DNA of 64,000 nt from Microcebus murinus (lineage: Eukaryota; Chordata; Mammalia; Primates; Cheirogaleidae). The DNA is taken from positions 43,663,400-43,727,399 of the forward strand of contig NC_134116.1 of the NCBI RefSeq assembly GCF_040939455.1. The letters run 5' to 3'. Shown one piece after another: positions 47,658-59,222 of this stretch. Both the position numbers and the translations under genes were made by a program. Below the pieces are notes generated by a model. The model did no database searches, had not been told where the DNA came from, and worked only from the letters and a program-made list of their open reading frames with translations. Every line of letters begins with the position of its first letter. Within the stretch, counting starts at the first letter, position 1.

Positions 47658-49292
47658 TCTGAAAACCATACCATGCTCATGGGTAGGCAGGATCAACATT
47701 GTTAAAATGACTATAGTACTCAAAGTGACCTTCAGATTCAATGCAAATCCCTATTAAATTACCAACATCATTTTTTGTAGATCTATACAAAAATAAGTCT
47801 ATGATTTGTATGGAACCAGAGAAGACCCCGCATAGCAAAAGCAATCTTGAACAAAAAGAAAGAATTGGGAGGCATCTATTTCCCAGACTTCAAGCTATAC
47901 TATAAGGCCATAGTAACTAAAACAGCATAGTACTTGAATAAGAACAGAGACATAGATGGATGGAACCCCAGATATAAAACCATCCTCATATAGCCATCTA
48001 ATGTTTGACAAAGCAGACAAAAACATACACTGGGGAAAGAATCCTTATTAAATAAATGGTTCTGGGAAAATTAGATAGCCACATGTAAAGGACTGAAGCA
48101 GAATCCATACCTTTCCACTGTCACAAAAACTAACTCACAGTAGATAACAGACTTAAGGCTAATGCATGAAACCATAAGAATTCTAGAAGAAAATGCTGTA
48201 AAAACTCTTATAGACATTGGCCTATGCAAAGAATTTATGAAAAATATCCCAAAAGCAATCACAGCAATAACAAAAATAAATAAATGGGACCTGATCAAAT
48301 TTAAAAGCTTCTGCACAGCCTAGGAAACTATCACAAGAGCAAACAGACAACCTACAGAATGGGAGAAAATATTCATATGCTACACATCCGATAAAAGGCT
48401 CATAACTAGAATCTATATTAAACCCAGTAAAATCAGCAAGAAAAAAATCAAACAATCCTATCAAAAAGTGGGCAAAGGACATGAGCAGAAACTTTTCAAA
48501 ATAAGATAGACTAATGGCCAATAAACACATGTAAAAATGCTCAATATCTCTAATTATCAGGGAAATGCAAATAAACCACAATAAGATATCATTTATCTCT
48601 AGTGAGAATGACTTTTATCAAAAAGCCCCAAAACAATAAATGTTGGCATGGATGCGGAGAGATAGGAACACTCATACACTGATGGGAGACTGCAAACTAG
48701 TACAACTTGCGTAGAAAGTAATATAGAGATAACCTCAAAGAGCTATAAGTAGAACTACCATTTGATACAGCAATCCCATTACTGGGCATCTACTCTAAGT
48801 AACAAAAGACATTCTATAAAAAAGACATATGCACTAGAATGTTTATAGCAGCACAATTCACAATTGCAAAGATGTGGAAACAACCCAAATGCCCATCAAT
48901 ACATGAGTGGATTAATAAAATGTGGTATATGTATATCATGGAGTTCTACTCAGCCACAAAAAACAATGGTGATCTAGTTCCTCTTGTATTATCCTGGGTA
49001 GAACTGGAGCCCATTCTACTAAGTGAAGTATCACAAGAATGGAAAATAAGCACCACATGTACTCATCAGAAAATTGGTATTGACTGATCAACACTTACAT
49101 GCACATGGAGTAGTAGCATTCATCAGGTATCAGGCAGATGGGAGGGGGAGGAGAGGATGGGAATATTCACACCTAATGGGTGCATCGCACTGTCTGGGGG
49201 ATGGACATGCTTGAGGCTCTGACTTGGGTGGGGTAAAAGCAATAAATATAGGTTATCTAAACATTTGTACCCCCATAATATGCTGAAATAAA
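47658..49292 (+). mobile_element. L1 ORF2 3' portion plus 3'UTR, broken
   Basis: Starts AACCATACCATGCTCATGGG, homologous to the ORF2 segment at 18650. It continues colinearly through GAAGACCCCGCATAGCAAAA, AGGCATCTATTTCCCAGACT, ACAGAATGGGAGAAAATATT, ATGGATGCGGAGAGATAGGA and ATGTGGTATATGTATATCAT. It then has a G-rich 3'UTR and ends TTTGTACCCCCATAATATGC plus an A-rich tail. Several in-frame stops and frameshifts are present. The longest remaining piece, 48839-49087, is the C-terminal 82 residues. The last cysteine codon of the C-terminal Cys/His motif is kept here (GACTGCAAAC), unlike the 18-kb copy. Confidence 0.92.
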
Positions 49293-49294
49293 AA

Positions 49295-49380
49295 GAAAAT
49301 ATCACATGTACCCCATTATTATATACAACTATTATGCATCCATAATAATTAAAAATAAAAAAAATTAAAATAAAACAAAA
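49295..49380 (+). mobile_element. Older L1 terminal tail
   Basis: ATCACATGTACCCCATTATT, ATACAACTATTATGCATCCA and TAATAATTAAAAATAAAAAA are the last bases and tail of an L1MA/L1PB-grade element. It lies directly behind the younger L1's own tail, so the younger copy probably inserted into it. Confidence 0.75.
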
Positions 49381-49602
49381 TAATGGAGAAAAGTTCTGAC
49401 TGAGCTGGCATTGGTGAATTAGACATAATCTGAAAAGTATTTTGAACCAAAATTAACCTCAGGAGCACATACTTTTTATTAAGATAGATTTAAAGTGACA
49501 AAAAAAGTCACACTGACACAATTAGACTCCTTATTTGTAACTTCTTTAGTATAACAAGATTAATTTTTTTTTCTTTCCAGATATTGTGAGGGTACCAAAA
49601 CT

Positions 49603-49712
49603 CATTCTATAATAAAGACACCTGCACCTGAATGTTTATGGCAGCACAATTCACTATTGCAAAGATGTGGAAACAACCTAAGTGCCCATCAATTTATGAG
49701 CAGATTATTAAG
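49603..49712 (+). mobile_element. Small L1 ORF2 fragment
   Basis: AAAGACACCTGCACCTGAAT, GTTTATGGCAGCACAATTCA, CAAAGATGTGGAAACAACCT and AAGTGCCCATCAATTTATGA are about 110 bp of late ORF2, with neither a 3'UTR nor a tail. It may be part of a larger rearranged copy. Confidence 0.88.
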
Positions 49713-50539
49713 ATTAAAAATTTTAAGTGTTTTAATTAATTGTGTTTAATCGAATTTCTGAATTACATTTAGATTTATCACCAAATCCATGACAATAAGA
49801 AAAGTCATGCTACAGAGTGGAAAGCTAATGATAGTCTAGTTAAAGTGACCTGGCTTTAAATCCTGGATCATTCATTATCTTTAAAAACTTGGAAACAACA
49901 TTTAATCTTCCTTTAGTCTCATTTTTTAAAAAAAATTTCTTTAACTTTTATGACGGTTAAAGAAAATACATGCAAATATTTTACCAGAGTGATAATATAG
50001 TAGGTATTTGATTTGTTTTTTGTATTTAGTTTTGAAAGTGTAGCTTATTTTTTTATGTTTTTACTATACTATTCTATTTTAAAACCAGATTGCATTGTAG
50101 CTCAATAATCTCACAATAGGAACAGACATCACAATTCTTCACCAACCAGTAAAGTCCAGCAACCTATTTAAGAGCTTAGAGTGAGACTTTTGGTTTGCTT
50201 TGGTCCCAGAAGATTGTCCTGATATGGCCTGTGACTAAATGTATCTACTGATAAGTTCTCACCTCTGATGAAACAGACAGAGAGCAGTGGTCTCAAGAGA
50301 TCTCAAAGGGTAAAAGTTCTTTGTTTTTCTTGACAGTATTAGCAGTCCTACAGGAAAGGTGAAGGTGCGTCCTCCTCCAAAAATGAGTTCACACAAAAGG
50401 GCATTGGTGGGAGATGTGTTAAAGAGTTTATTACTGCAGAGTGACTTTTCTTTAGAAAAATAAAAATTCTATACCTACTGTCTTTGAGTAAAATCCTTTT
50501 AGAAATATTAAATTCATACTAAACTATCACACCAGTATT
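49713..50539. other. Unassigned sequence, no gene seen
   Basis: 50100-50450 is less AT-rich (ATTCTTCACCAACCAGTAAA; GAAAGGTGAAGGTGCGTCCT) and may be an old LTR or other repeat, but I cannot identify it. Confidence 0.45.
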
Positions 50540-50745
50540 CCTTTGTATGTATATACTACATTTTGTCTTTTCATTTACCCATTAATGGATACTTAGGTTG
50601 CTTCCACACCTTGGTCATTGTGAATAATACTGCTATGAGCAAACATCTGTTCAAGTCCCTACTTTCAATTCTTTTGGATATATACTCAGAAGTGGAATTG
50701 CTGGATCATATGGTAATTCTCTTTTTAATTTTTTAAGGAGATGTC
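50540..50745 (-). mobile_element. L1 late-ORF2 fragment, minus strand
   Basis: CATTTACCCATTAATGGATA, CTTAGGTTGCTTCCACACCT, TGGTCATTGTGAATAATACT, TTTTGGATATATACTCAGAA and GGAATTGCTGGATCATATGG form the reverse complement of late ORF2. Confidence 0.88.
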
Positions 50746-51284
50746 TCACTGTTCTAGTCTGATTCGGTGGAAGCATCTCCTATTGTCAACTATGACTTAC
50801 ATTGAATAGGAACTATTGAGTTTCTCAAAGGTTCTTTTCTTATCATAAAATTCTTTATTACATTAATGAAGGAAGTATCTTTTAGGTCTTGCTGGTGAAC
50901 ATAGGCAGATAATGAGTTTTCTGGTCTTATAATTCATTTTAACATGCCTATCTCTTTAAGCTTCCTATCACCTTCTTCAATTATCTACTAACACCCTTCT
51001 AGCAACTCATTTACTATAATCCACAGATATATTCACTCTTTAAGGAGCAAAGAATAAAAATAAATCTTTGGCATAACACCAGTATATCCTCTAAAGTTTA
51101 AAGGAAACAACTAGAATAGAAGCTGAAACAACCATTGGCCTTCTCATAAGAATTTCATGTGGTCTAATCCACACTGTTATTTTTTTAAAACAAAATAACC
51201 TCATTTATGTCTTCATGTTAATGTGGAAAATTTAAGATATTAAATGCTAGTATGGCTGAAGCCTATTCATATGAAAGAGCTTAT
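50746..51284. other. Unassigned sequence, no gene seen
   Basis: Nothing recognisable on either strand. Confidence 0.5.
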
Positions 51285-51722
51285 CATCTTTTTTGTGTTT
51301 AGTTTTTATGTACAACATGATGTTTTGATATATATATATATATACACACACACACATAGTGAAATAATTATTATAGTCAAGCAAATTAATATATCTGTTA
51401 TCTCACAGTTACTGTTTTCCTGTATGGTAAAAGTACCTAAAATCTACTCTTTTAGCAAGTTTCCAATATCTAATTCAATATTATTCATTATAGTCTTCAT
51501 GTAGTATATTTCTAGACTTATTTATCCTGCATAATTGAAACTTTGTAACTTTTGATTTTCAACTCTGTTTCCCCCACCCTATGCTATCGCTGGTAGCTAC
51601 TTTCCTATTTTCTGTTTCTATGAATTTGAGATTTATTTTGTTTTAGATTCCGGGTACAAGTGAGATCATGCAGTATTTTTCTTTCTGTGTCTGGCTTATT
51701 TCACTTAGCATATATTGGTGAA
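51285..51722 (-). mobile_element. L1 3'UTR and end of ORF2, minus strand (3' part of an inverted L1)
   Basis: TATGTACAACATGATGTTTT, CATAGTGAAATAATTATTAT, GGTAGCTACTTTCCTATTTT, TACAAGTGAGATCATGCAGT and TCTGGCTTATTTCACTTAGC match the 6.07-6.9 kb L1 in the same orientation. A TA/CA microsatellite is embedded at 51328-51357. It stops abruptly at 51722. Confidence 0.88.
51328..51357. repeat. (TA)n(CA)n compound microsatellite
   Basis: About nine TA units followed by seven CA units inside the L1 3'UTR. Confidence 0.92.
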
Positions 51723-51905
51723 GATTTTTAGATATCTCACCAAAAGCACAGGCAACAAAAGCAAAAATAAACAAATGGGACTACATGAAACTAAAAAGCT
51801 TCCATACAGCAAAACAAACAACTAAAAACAAACAAAAAACCCCCCAACAAAATGAAAAGCTGTAACTGACAGATTTGGAGAAAATAGTTACAAACCCACT
51901 GGCTT
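51723..51905 (+). mobile_element. L1 mid-ORF2 segment, inverted 5' part of the neighbouring L1
   Basis: GATATCTCACCAAAAGCACA, GGCAACAAAAGCAAAAATAA, ACAAATGGGACTACATGAAA and CTAAAAAGCTTCCATACAGC are ORF2 in plus orientation, directly joined to minus-strand L1 3' sequence. A more 5' segment in opposite orientation is the hallmark of twin-primed L1 insertion. Confidence 0.85.
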
Positions 51906-51944
51906 TTGAACAGCATCCTACTCTACACATAGGGAATTGTCACG

Positions 51945-52745
51945 GTCTCAGGCCACTGAGATCTGAATTATCAAACTCTTGTTTTCTACTAACAGATACT
52001 TACATTGAAATTTGTTTAGATTCTTGTTTCAAATTCTGATGAGATGAATAAAACTCTGTGTATTACATTGTCAATGATTCCGTAACTTCCAGAGGAGATA
52101 GTGTCATAGTGCACTTTTCCTAAATTCAATTTGTATGTAATACTAATTATATTTTCTATACTTCGAATCCCTAGCTCCCACTCAAATTGACAAGGTTTTA
52201 AGATACTACTTCCTCTTTTAAATATATATCTCTGAATTTGATCTTAAATGAATTGACTACTGATGGAATCTTATTTCTTTTATATTTTTAGGATATGCTT
52301 GAATTTTGACTCATGAGTTAATATTCAGTTTCTACTTACATAAAATAAGCACCAGTATTTTAATTAGGGTATAATTAATATAGAACCTCAATTTCTCAGA
52401 GGCCTTTGGAGAAATAAAATAGCCATTACCTCACTGCTGTGCACATTTGAAATTCCAAACCAATTAAAAATATTATAAAATAACTATAGCAAATAAAATA
52501 AAATACAATAAAACTTTAAAAATATGAAAACTGAAAATATGTCAAATTTATACCTTTTAACCATTCACTAGAAATTAAAATGAATTTCATTTTATATATG
52601 TATATGATTTTCAAATTATCTAGCCATTCTCAGAACTATTTTCATAATACATATTATTTTTATAATTAAAATATATTTCAGTAAGAGTACATTGATATAA
52701 AGGTTTAGTTATCTGATTTCATAATTCATCCATGTCACAGAAAAC
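51945..52745. other. Unassigned AT-rich sequence, no gene seen
   Basis: Nothing recognisable on either strand. Confidence 0.5.
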
Positions 52746-52800
52746 CACTTGTACCCCTACATTTATCAAAATAAAATAAAATAAATAAATCCATAAATAA
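52746..52800 (+). mobile_element. Very short L1 3' tail (about 55 bp)
   Basis: ACTTGTACCCCTACATTTAT, then CAAAATAAAATAAAATAAAT. Resembles the last bases of the lineage's L1 3'UTR plus tail. Confidence 0.6.
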
Positions 52801-54665
52801 ATTGCAAAAATGTACATTCTTATATTTAACCAAATATGTTAGGCAGAAAATTCTCAATTGTGTATACTGTAATAATGGTACTTATTAGAATATACACCAA
52901 GACAAAAAACATTTTCTTTGTATTAATGCTAAGCAATAAGTGGTCAGTGTCATAATTCAATATTTTGTTACCTTTAAGATTTTGAAAATGTAATGATAAT
53001 TTGGAATTAATGTTATATGTTGATAAAACAATGATATAATATGGAAATTTCACCAAAGAAGCAATATATGGCTGACCTCCACCTTTCTAGAAGCTGGGAC
53101 TTGGTTGATAAACAATATTTGAAGCCATGAGACTCAAGGCCAAGTTCTTTTCAATTTATTCCCATGTGAGTCATCTTCATCATAACAAAGTTAAATTTTT
53201 ATTTTTGAGTTTAAATCTCTTCTTTGCAAAATAATGGTAGAAAAAGCAGTTTAATGCATAGATTTTTTTAGTTTCATATATAGGTGTTCAGTGTCATCTT
53301 TCTGGTGAAAATTCAACAAAATATGCATTCAAACAAAATGACTAAATATTAAACAATTGCGTTTATAATCTGTCTATCTGTATAGACAGATATAGAATAT
53401 TGATAGATACAGATATGTATAGAGGTGTTTGTTTACCAGCGCAGATATTCACCTTAACAACAGAAGGATTTCAGGCTACATTTGGCCTATTGTGCTGCAA
53501 GTGGTGAATTCTCAAAATTGACGTATAAAGCTGGAGACACTCCTATTCTTATATATAACTCTGATGGGAAGAGCTGAATAATATGTATATTTATTGTCTT
53601 AATTTCATAGTTAATGTGTTAAGTCTTTACTGTGTCTACTTATCTAAGTGTGAACTACTTTTCTCAGAATTCTCTTCACTCAATAAACCTAGGTTATTTT
53701 TGAGCACAATAAAAATTTTTATGAGATTTGGTATATTATGCAGTAATAATTAAATATTTTATGTTAAAAACACAGATACCAAATAGTCAAAACATAACCG
53801 CCTAATTATTTCAAGACATTTTACTATCCTGTATGTTCTGAGGTTATAGGTGTTAGCTGGCAGATGACTATTAAACAATATAGTTCACCATTGCATCTGC
53901 ATAGTGGAAGTACTATATAATGGCAAGCCATCCATTATACAATGAACATATTAATATATTCACAATTTCGCAGTCAGCAACTTCATGTTGATATTTTGAA
54001 ATCAGCCATCCAGGAAGTATTTACACCATTAAAATTAGCAAAACCTACTATTATATCTTGATTAGTTGCTTTGTGATTATTTAGACATGAAAATAATGGA
54101 GAAAATTTTAATCATGCAGATTAGAATTAAATATGTGTCATATCTGTAGTGGTTAATTTATAGATATCACAAGAAATTCCTCAGAGAATTTTACCCATAG
54201 TCAATTCAGAGCAATTTTTTTTTTTTTTGCTGTTCAGATTAAGTTCAATTTCTTATGAGCCATTTAATAACATACAATAAGAACATGTAATCTTTCTACC
54301 TCTGTTGTGTAGGCTGAACAACAGTGGGTAATGAGGCTACCCACTCATTAACCCCATGTTTCATTAACCCATGCAGCTAGTTTTAGGGCTCTAACTAAAA
54401 CATCTGCTTTAATATTCAGATAATTTTTCAGGGCCACCAAGTCTTTTGGTGGGCAGCAATTTTCCTATTTTATTTATTCAACTATTGACTCACTTAGGTT
54501 TTCATATGTGGATATTTTCATATTTCTATTCATAGTTGGGAAAATGAATTCTATTGAATATCTTTCCTCATAGTCCCATAGTTAACTGCAAAGAACACCA
54601 GTGCTATTCTAGGCATACTACATCCTAAGGCAGAAGAAATTTTAGAAATAATTGAAAATTTGCGA
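52801..54665. other. Unassigned AT-rich sequence, no gene seen
   Basis: No gene. A small inverted repeat (TATCTGTATAGACAGATA near 53377) is the only local structure of note. Confidence 0.5.
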
Positions 54666-54868
54666 AGGTTGAGTAACCCAAATCTTAAAATCTGAAATCT
54701 AAAATGCTCTAAAATGACACACTTCTTGAGCACCAATATGATGCTCAAAGAAAATTCTCATTGGAGCATTTCAGATTTCATATTTTTACATTTGGGATGC
54801 TCAACCAGTATAAAGTAAATAATCCAAAACCTGAAGAAAATCCAAAATTCAAAACACTTCTGGTCACA
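54666..54868. mobile_element. Tigger-like MITE with terminal and internal inverted repeats
   Basis: AGGTTGAGTAACCCAAATCT at the left is mirrored by CATTTGGGATGCTCAACC (54788-54805). The interior is made of repeated AAATCTGAAATCTAAAATGC-type units and a palindromic GAGCACCAATATGATGCTCA. It then runs on to ATCCAAAACCTGAAG and AAAACACTTCTGGTCACATG. These are the building blocks of the MITE group with GGTTGAGTATCCCTTATCC-type ends. Exact family name not certain. Confidence 0.7.
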
Positions 54869-55121
54869 TGCTCATTGTAGATTGCTATTTGTGATTATTT
54901 TTTTTCTCTTCACACAGTTCTAAAGTTAATAATAACATGTAGCAGAGTTTATATTTTATTCTCATTAGACAGTAAACCTTAGATTCTAAATTTCATGTTG
55001 TAAATGTATAAAATGTGTAAAATACATTGCTTTGTTCAGGCATTAAGGTTTATCACATGTCCCAATTGCTAGAGCAGCTGTCAAAAGCAGCTAAAGTTCT
55101 CAAGCATTAAATAGGAACCTC

Positions 55122-55390
55122 ATTTTGGAGGGGGAGCGCATAACTCTAACCCTTCTTGGGGAGAGGCAAAGATATATAATGTAACCAAAATGTTAAAAAA
55201 AAAAAAACTTTTTAGCAGGTGGTGGGCAGGAAGGAGTGGGGAGGAGGAAAGGGATGTATGTTTCCATAACGTGTGTGATGCACACCACCAGGGGATTGGA
55301 CATTTCGGGGGGAGGGAGGGGGCAGGAGCAATATTTGTAACCCTAACAATATTTGTACCTCCATAATATGATGAAATTTAAAAAAAGAGG
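55122..55390 (+). mobile_element. One or two short L1 3'UTR ends in tandem
   Basis: The second part (55215-55390) is clear: GCAGGTGGTGGGCAGGAAGG, GTGTGATGCACACCACCAGG, a G-rich tract at 55307-55327, AATATTTGTACCTCCATAAT and an A-rich tail. It is the 3'UTR of the lineage's L1. The first part (55122-55207, with CTTGGGGAGAGGCAAAG and a poly-A run) looks like another very short L1 end, with less certainty. Confidence 0.75.
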
Positions 55391-56259
55391 AAAAAAATAT
55401 CCAAAAGAGTTAGATTATGACTTTTCTTCCTCCACCACTTCCCTTCCCTTTTCCAGAAAAGACCTGATTCTCACAGAAGAAAGCATAGTTCCCAAACCTT
55501 GGTGACAAAATATAGGATATGCTGTTTTTATGCCTTTGATTTCCACTTAATTTTCCACTTATACATGATCTATAGTTGACTGTATCGAGTTACTTAATTA
55601 AAAATATAAATATATTAATCTCCTCTGCCTAAACGAACTATTAGTAAAAGCCTTGAAATGGAATAAAAAGCTACATAAATATTTCAAACAAATAAATAAA
55701 TAGGAACCTCAAGGAAAAAGTTTGTTTTGGTGCTCTCTTTTTGCCAAGGATTGATGGTTTCCACTTACTTTTGGTATTTGTACTTTCCTTAATTTTATGT
55801 AAATCCACCATTGGATTTTAAAGTATGTTTTTGAATATTATTCCATACATTTTAGTTGTGGCAATCTTTCAATCTTTGTTCAGATTAGTTTATCTTCTGA
55901 ATTTCTAGAAATAGATGAGAGAAGCCCGTTGCTATGATCCAATCATCTAAATATCCTTAATCAGCTTTAATAGTTCTTTTGTAAAATCATAATCAATAAA
56001 ATTCAGCCACTGTAGTTTATTAGGTGTTTCTAGTTTGATGTGTGCTGGATCAGAATAATGAATGGGACATTGTAATTCTTAGAGAAATGCCTGATATATT
56101 TTGGCATATGACTACTAGCTATTACATAAATAGAACCATTCATTTTAACCTAATTTTTAACTAAGATATTTTAGATTAGTACTATAATTTAAACAAATAT
56201 TGAATAATGCCTAGAAGTTCCAGACATAGTTTTTAAACAAAATCATTTTAGTAATAACT
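55391..56259. other. Unassigned AT-rich sequence, no gene seen
   Basis: No gene. A short CAAATAAATAAATA patch lies near 55687. Confidence 0.5.
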
Positions 56260-56710
56260 TAAGGACAGTTCTCTGGTAGCCTTGAACTGACCCAGTTCTC
56301 TCCCTTTCTTGCTCATAGTTCTCAAAAATAACTGCAGAATGCACTGGTTATGCAATCTCCTGAAGTAGATAGGAATTTACCTGGACAGCCCAGGATTTGT
56401 TCCTGTCTCCTGTGGAATCAAGATGTCTTTCAAAGTTTTTCCCAGTGAGTCCTGTTGTCACTGAAGTATCTAAACTAGTGAGGGAAGCCTTTTGGGGTTA
56501 GTGTAAGTGGGGCACACACAATCGAGACTCCATCCTCCATGCAGAAGATATCTTGAGCCTTGGGGGACCAGCTGGCAATGAAACCTAGTCTTTTGTAGTC
56601 CCTTGGTGCCTATCTGAAAGTAATAAATCCACTTCATATAATTTTCTGCTCATAAGTGTGTTCTATCCATCAGTCTAAAACAAGTTAATAACCAGTACAC
56701 AGTGAGCCTG
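56260..56710 (+). mobile_element. Probable solo LTR, family not identified
   Basis: A GC-richer block with GTCTCCTGTGGAATCAAGAT, CGAGACTCCATCCTCCATGC, TTGAGCCTTGGGGGACCAGC and CCCTTGGTGCCTATCTGAAA. A polyadenylation-like AATAAATC is at 56620, followed by a short tail (CTGCTCATAAGTGTGTTCTA). This order resembles the R-U5 part of ERV LTRs. There is no internal retroviral sequence and no firm TG/CA ends. Confidence 0.45.
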
Positions 56711-56793
56711 ATCCACAGTAAAAAAAGCTTTTCAGGGACCAAACATAGTGAGAAACTAGAAAAGCTTCAAGATGTGAACACTTTCATACACAT

Positions 56794-57037
56794 CAGTGGT
56801 TCTCAACTGAAAGCAATTTTGCCCTTTAGGGACATTTGGTAAAGTCTGGAAACATTTTTTTTGATTATCGTAATTGACTTATAGGTGCTACTATCATCTA
56901 GTGAGGAGAGTCAGAGGATGCTGCAAAATGCCCTATAATGCACATGACAGTACTTCCCCCCACTCCCACTCCCCATGCCACACAACAAAGAATTATCCAA
57001 TCCAAAATGTCAGTATTCCCGAGGTTCAGAAATCCTA
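56794..57037 (+). mobile_element. MER20 hAT-Charlie DNA transposon
   Basis: CAGTGGTTCTCAACTGAAAG, CAATTTTGCCCTTTAGGGAC, ATTTGGTAAAGTCTGGAAAC, GGTGCTACTATCATCTAGTG, ATAATGCACATGACAGTACT, AACAAAGAATTATCCAATCC and AAAATGTCAGTATTCCCGAG follow the MER20 consensus end to end. Full length for this MITE. The minus-strand frame across its right part is spurious. Confidence 0.92.
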
Positions 57038-57657
57038 CCATATATTTGTGTGATTTTATGCACAATGTTATTAATAACAGGAAAAGTAGAGAGGAGGTAG
57101 CCAGATAAAGTTTAAGCACTATGGGAAAAACACTGTGGGCAAAACACAAGCTAAAGGGAGATGAAGACGATTTAAAAATCGTGTGATATAGGGAAGAAGC
57201 AATTTTAGCAATTCTAAGGAGGAAATTTAAGACATGGCCAAAAACAGAGATAGCAAAAATAGACAGAAATCATCTAATCAGGCCCAAAGGTATAGACAGT
57301 GAAATCAGACAACACACACAGTGCAAAAATATGATCTAGAGGGATGAAACCTACATAGGATATAAACTTCTAGCAAAGCAGTTTTGTTTTCAATTCTCTA
57401 AGGCATTTTTCCTTCCAAATTTCCAGTTTTTGAGAAAAGGCTGTTATATAAATTGTCCAAAACATGCAAAATACATAAGAAAGAAAACTAATTTCAAAAG
57501 TAACAAATATTGATTAAATGCTCTGTTTCTCTACCAAATTTAAGCAATAAATGAGTATCTCTAGCTCAAATGTAATTAGCTTTTTTTTCCTGCTAAATAG
57601 GTTGTTTAGAATTTCATTTTATTACAGGCTATGTAAGTGAGTCTTCAAAATTTCTTC
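57038..57657. other. Unassigned sequence, no gene seen
   Basis: Nothing recognisable on either strand. Confidence 0.5.
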
Positions 57658-57674
57658 AAAAATTGGTTTGATGT

Positions 57675-57987
57675 TGGGACAGGCACGGTAGCTCACGCCT
57701 GTAATCTTAGCACTCTGGGAGGCCAGGGTGGGCGGATTGCTCAAGGTCAGGATGTTCAAAACCAGCCTGAGCAAGAGTGAGACCCCGTCTCCACTAAATA
57801 TAGAAAGAAATTAATTGACCAATTAAAATATATAGAAAAAATAGCCAGGCATGGTGGTGCATGCCTGTTATCCCAGTTACTCGTGAGGCTGAGGCAGAAA
57901 GATCACTCGAACCCAAGAGTTTGAGGTTGCTGTGAGCTAGGCTGCTGCCATGGCACTCTGGCAAGGGCAACAGAGTGAGACTCAAAA
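57675..57987 (+). mobile_element. Alu SINE, full length, lemur-type, plus strand
   Basis: GACAGGCACGGTAGCTCACG start, both monomers, the lemur linker (AGAAAGAAATTAATTGACCA) and an A-rich end. A perfect 17-bp target-site duplication AAAAATTGGTTTGATGT is at 57658-57674 and 57988-58004. Moderately diverged. Confidence 0.97.
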
Positions 57988-58004
57988 AAAAATTGGTTTG
58001 ATGT

Positions 58005-59099
58005 CATTGCACAGACTTGCTAAGAACATTTTCATATATTGCGTTTTTCTTCTAGGCACTGAATGATCACTAGAATTTACAATGATAAGAATGAACTTAC
58101 CTATAGTCTGTCTCTAACTCTATCCTGTCTTTATCTGAAATTACAATATATTTGGATAATTCTGTGTTGAGTATATTAAAAGTTAAACCTCTGTTCAAAA
58201 ATCTGTACTTTCCAAGATTGTTTTTATCAATCAATGACTTAATTCAGTATAATTTCAGTCTCAATTACCTTGTAGAAATTCAATTGCTTTCTACTTTAAA
58301 CAGTTTACTTCTTATATGTAGCATAAATGTCAACTGGTGAAAATATTCTTCTACATATAGAAGAAGATATTATAACGTGTCATTCTGATCTAAGGCCAAT
58401 AGGAGAACTAAATTATCTTTGCCATTAATGCTAATGTTGCAGTGGTAATTACCACATACATCTAGTGAAATTATAGTTTGAGAGCAATTTCCTATTGAGT
58501 TGATTTCCACCTGGATTCACTGCTTTGTAATTGGTTAAGTAGTAGCAGGCAATATTTGAAGAAAACAGAAAATGGCTTGTATTCATGTAAGGAACTGTGG
58601 ATGAGTCTATTCCTGAGAAACAAAAACAGAAATGCACATCCTGGGACTTAAACTCATGAATGTATTAATATATAAGTGAAAAAATTATGATTTCAGAATG
58701 TTTATAAGATGTATAAATAATGGCTTTGGCATGTAATATTTCTAATGAAACTTTGTCAAAGCAAAATATATCTTTGAAGGATATATTTTCCTGATTTGTA
58801 CATTGTCTTGTACTGCTTGATATATGTTTGCTTGTTTCTTTTTTATAAAATTTTGCATAAGGCTTAATGTATTCTTTATTTTCTTTAAAGAATGCAATTC
58901 TCTGAAAATTATTTAAGAAATTAGCAATATAATATGTAAAATGTAAATATATTTTCATTGTTTATATTATTGTATATGTTAAAACACTAGAAAAATTATT
59001 CAAATTATTGTCATCAGAGACCTTCTAGAACTGTGTATGTCATGCTAATTTCCATGAACACATATATCAAGATGAACTATGTGTGTGATTTAAGTTATA
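58005..59099. other. Unassigned AT-rich sequence, no gene seen
   Basis: No gene. The 97-codon minus-strand frame at 58665-58958 is lysine/isoleucine-rich and probably chance. Confidence 0.5.
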
Positions 59100-59222
59100 T
59101 CTACAGTTAATACCCAATTTGATGGTGAGTACATCTCATGCTTGTTTGTGATACTTCAGTTAGTAGAATGGGCTCCAGTTCTATCCAGGATAATACAAGA
59201 AGTGCTAGATCACCATTTCTGT
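59100..59222 (-). mobile_element. Small L1 ORF2/3'UTR fragment, minus strand
   Basis: The reverse complement carries ATGGTGATCTAGCACTTCTT, GTATTATCCTGGATAGAACT, GGAGCCCATTCTACTAACTG and AAGTATCACAAACAAGCATG. It is nearly the same as 48965-49080 of the broken L1, so it derives from the same lineage-specific subfamily. It has no tail, so it is an internal fragment. Confidence 0.88.

Noticed and set aside
46560..47757. Cluster of 60-118 codon frames in the GC-richer block
   Set aside because: Frames on both strands overlap one another, have no domain and fall in an L1 5'UTR-like repeat; higher GC simply lowers the stop-codon rate.
53372..53400. Short inverted repeat TATCTGTATAGACAGATA
   Set aside because: Short and within TATC-rich DNA, expected by chance.
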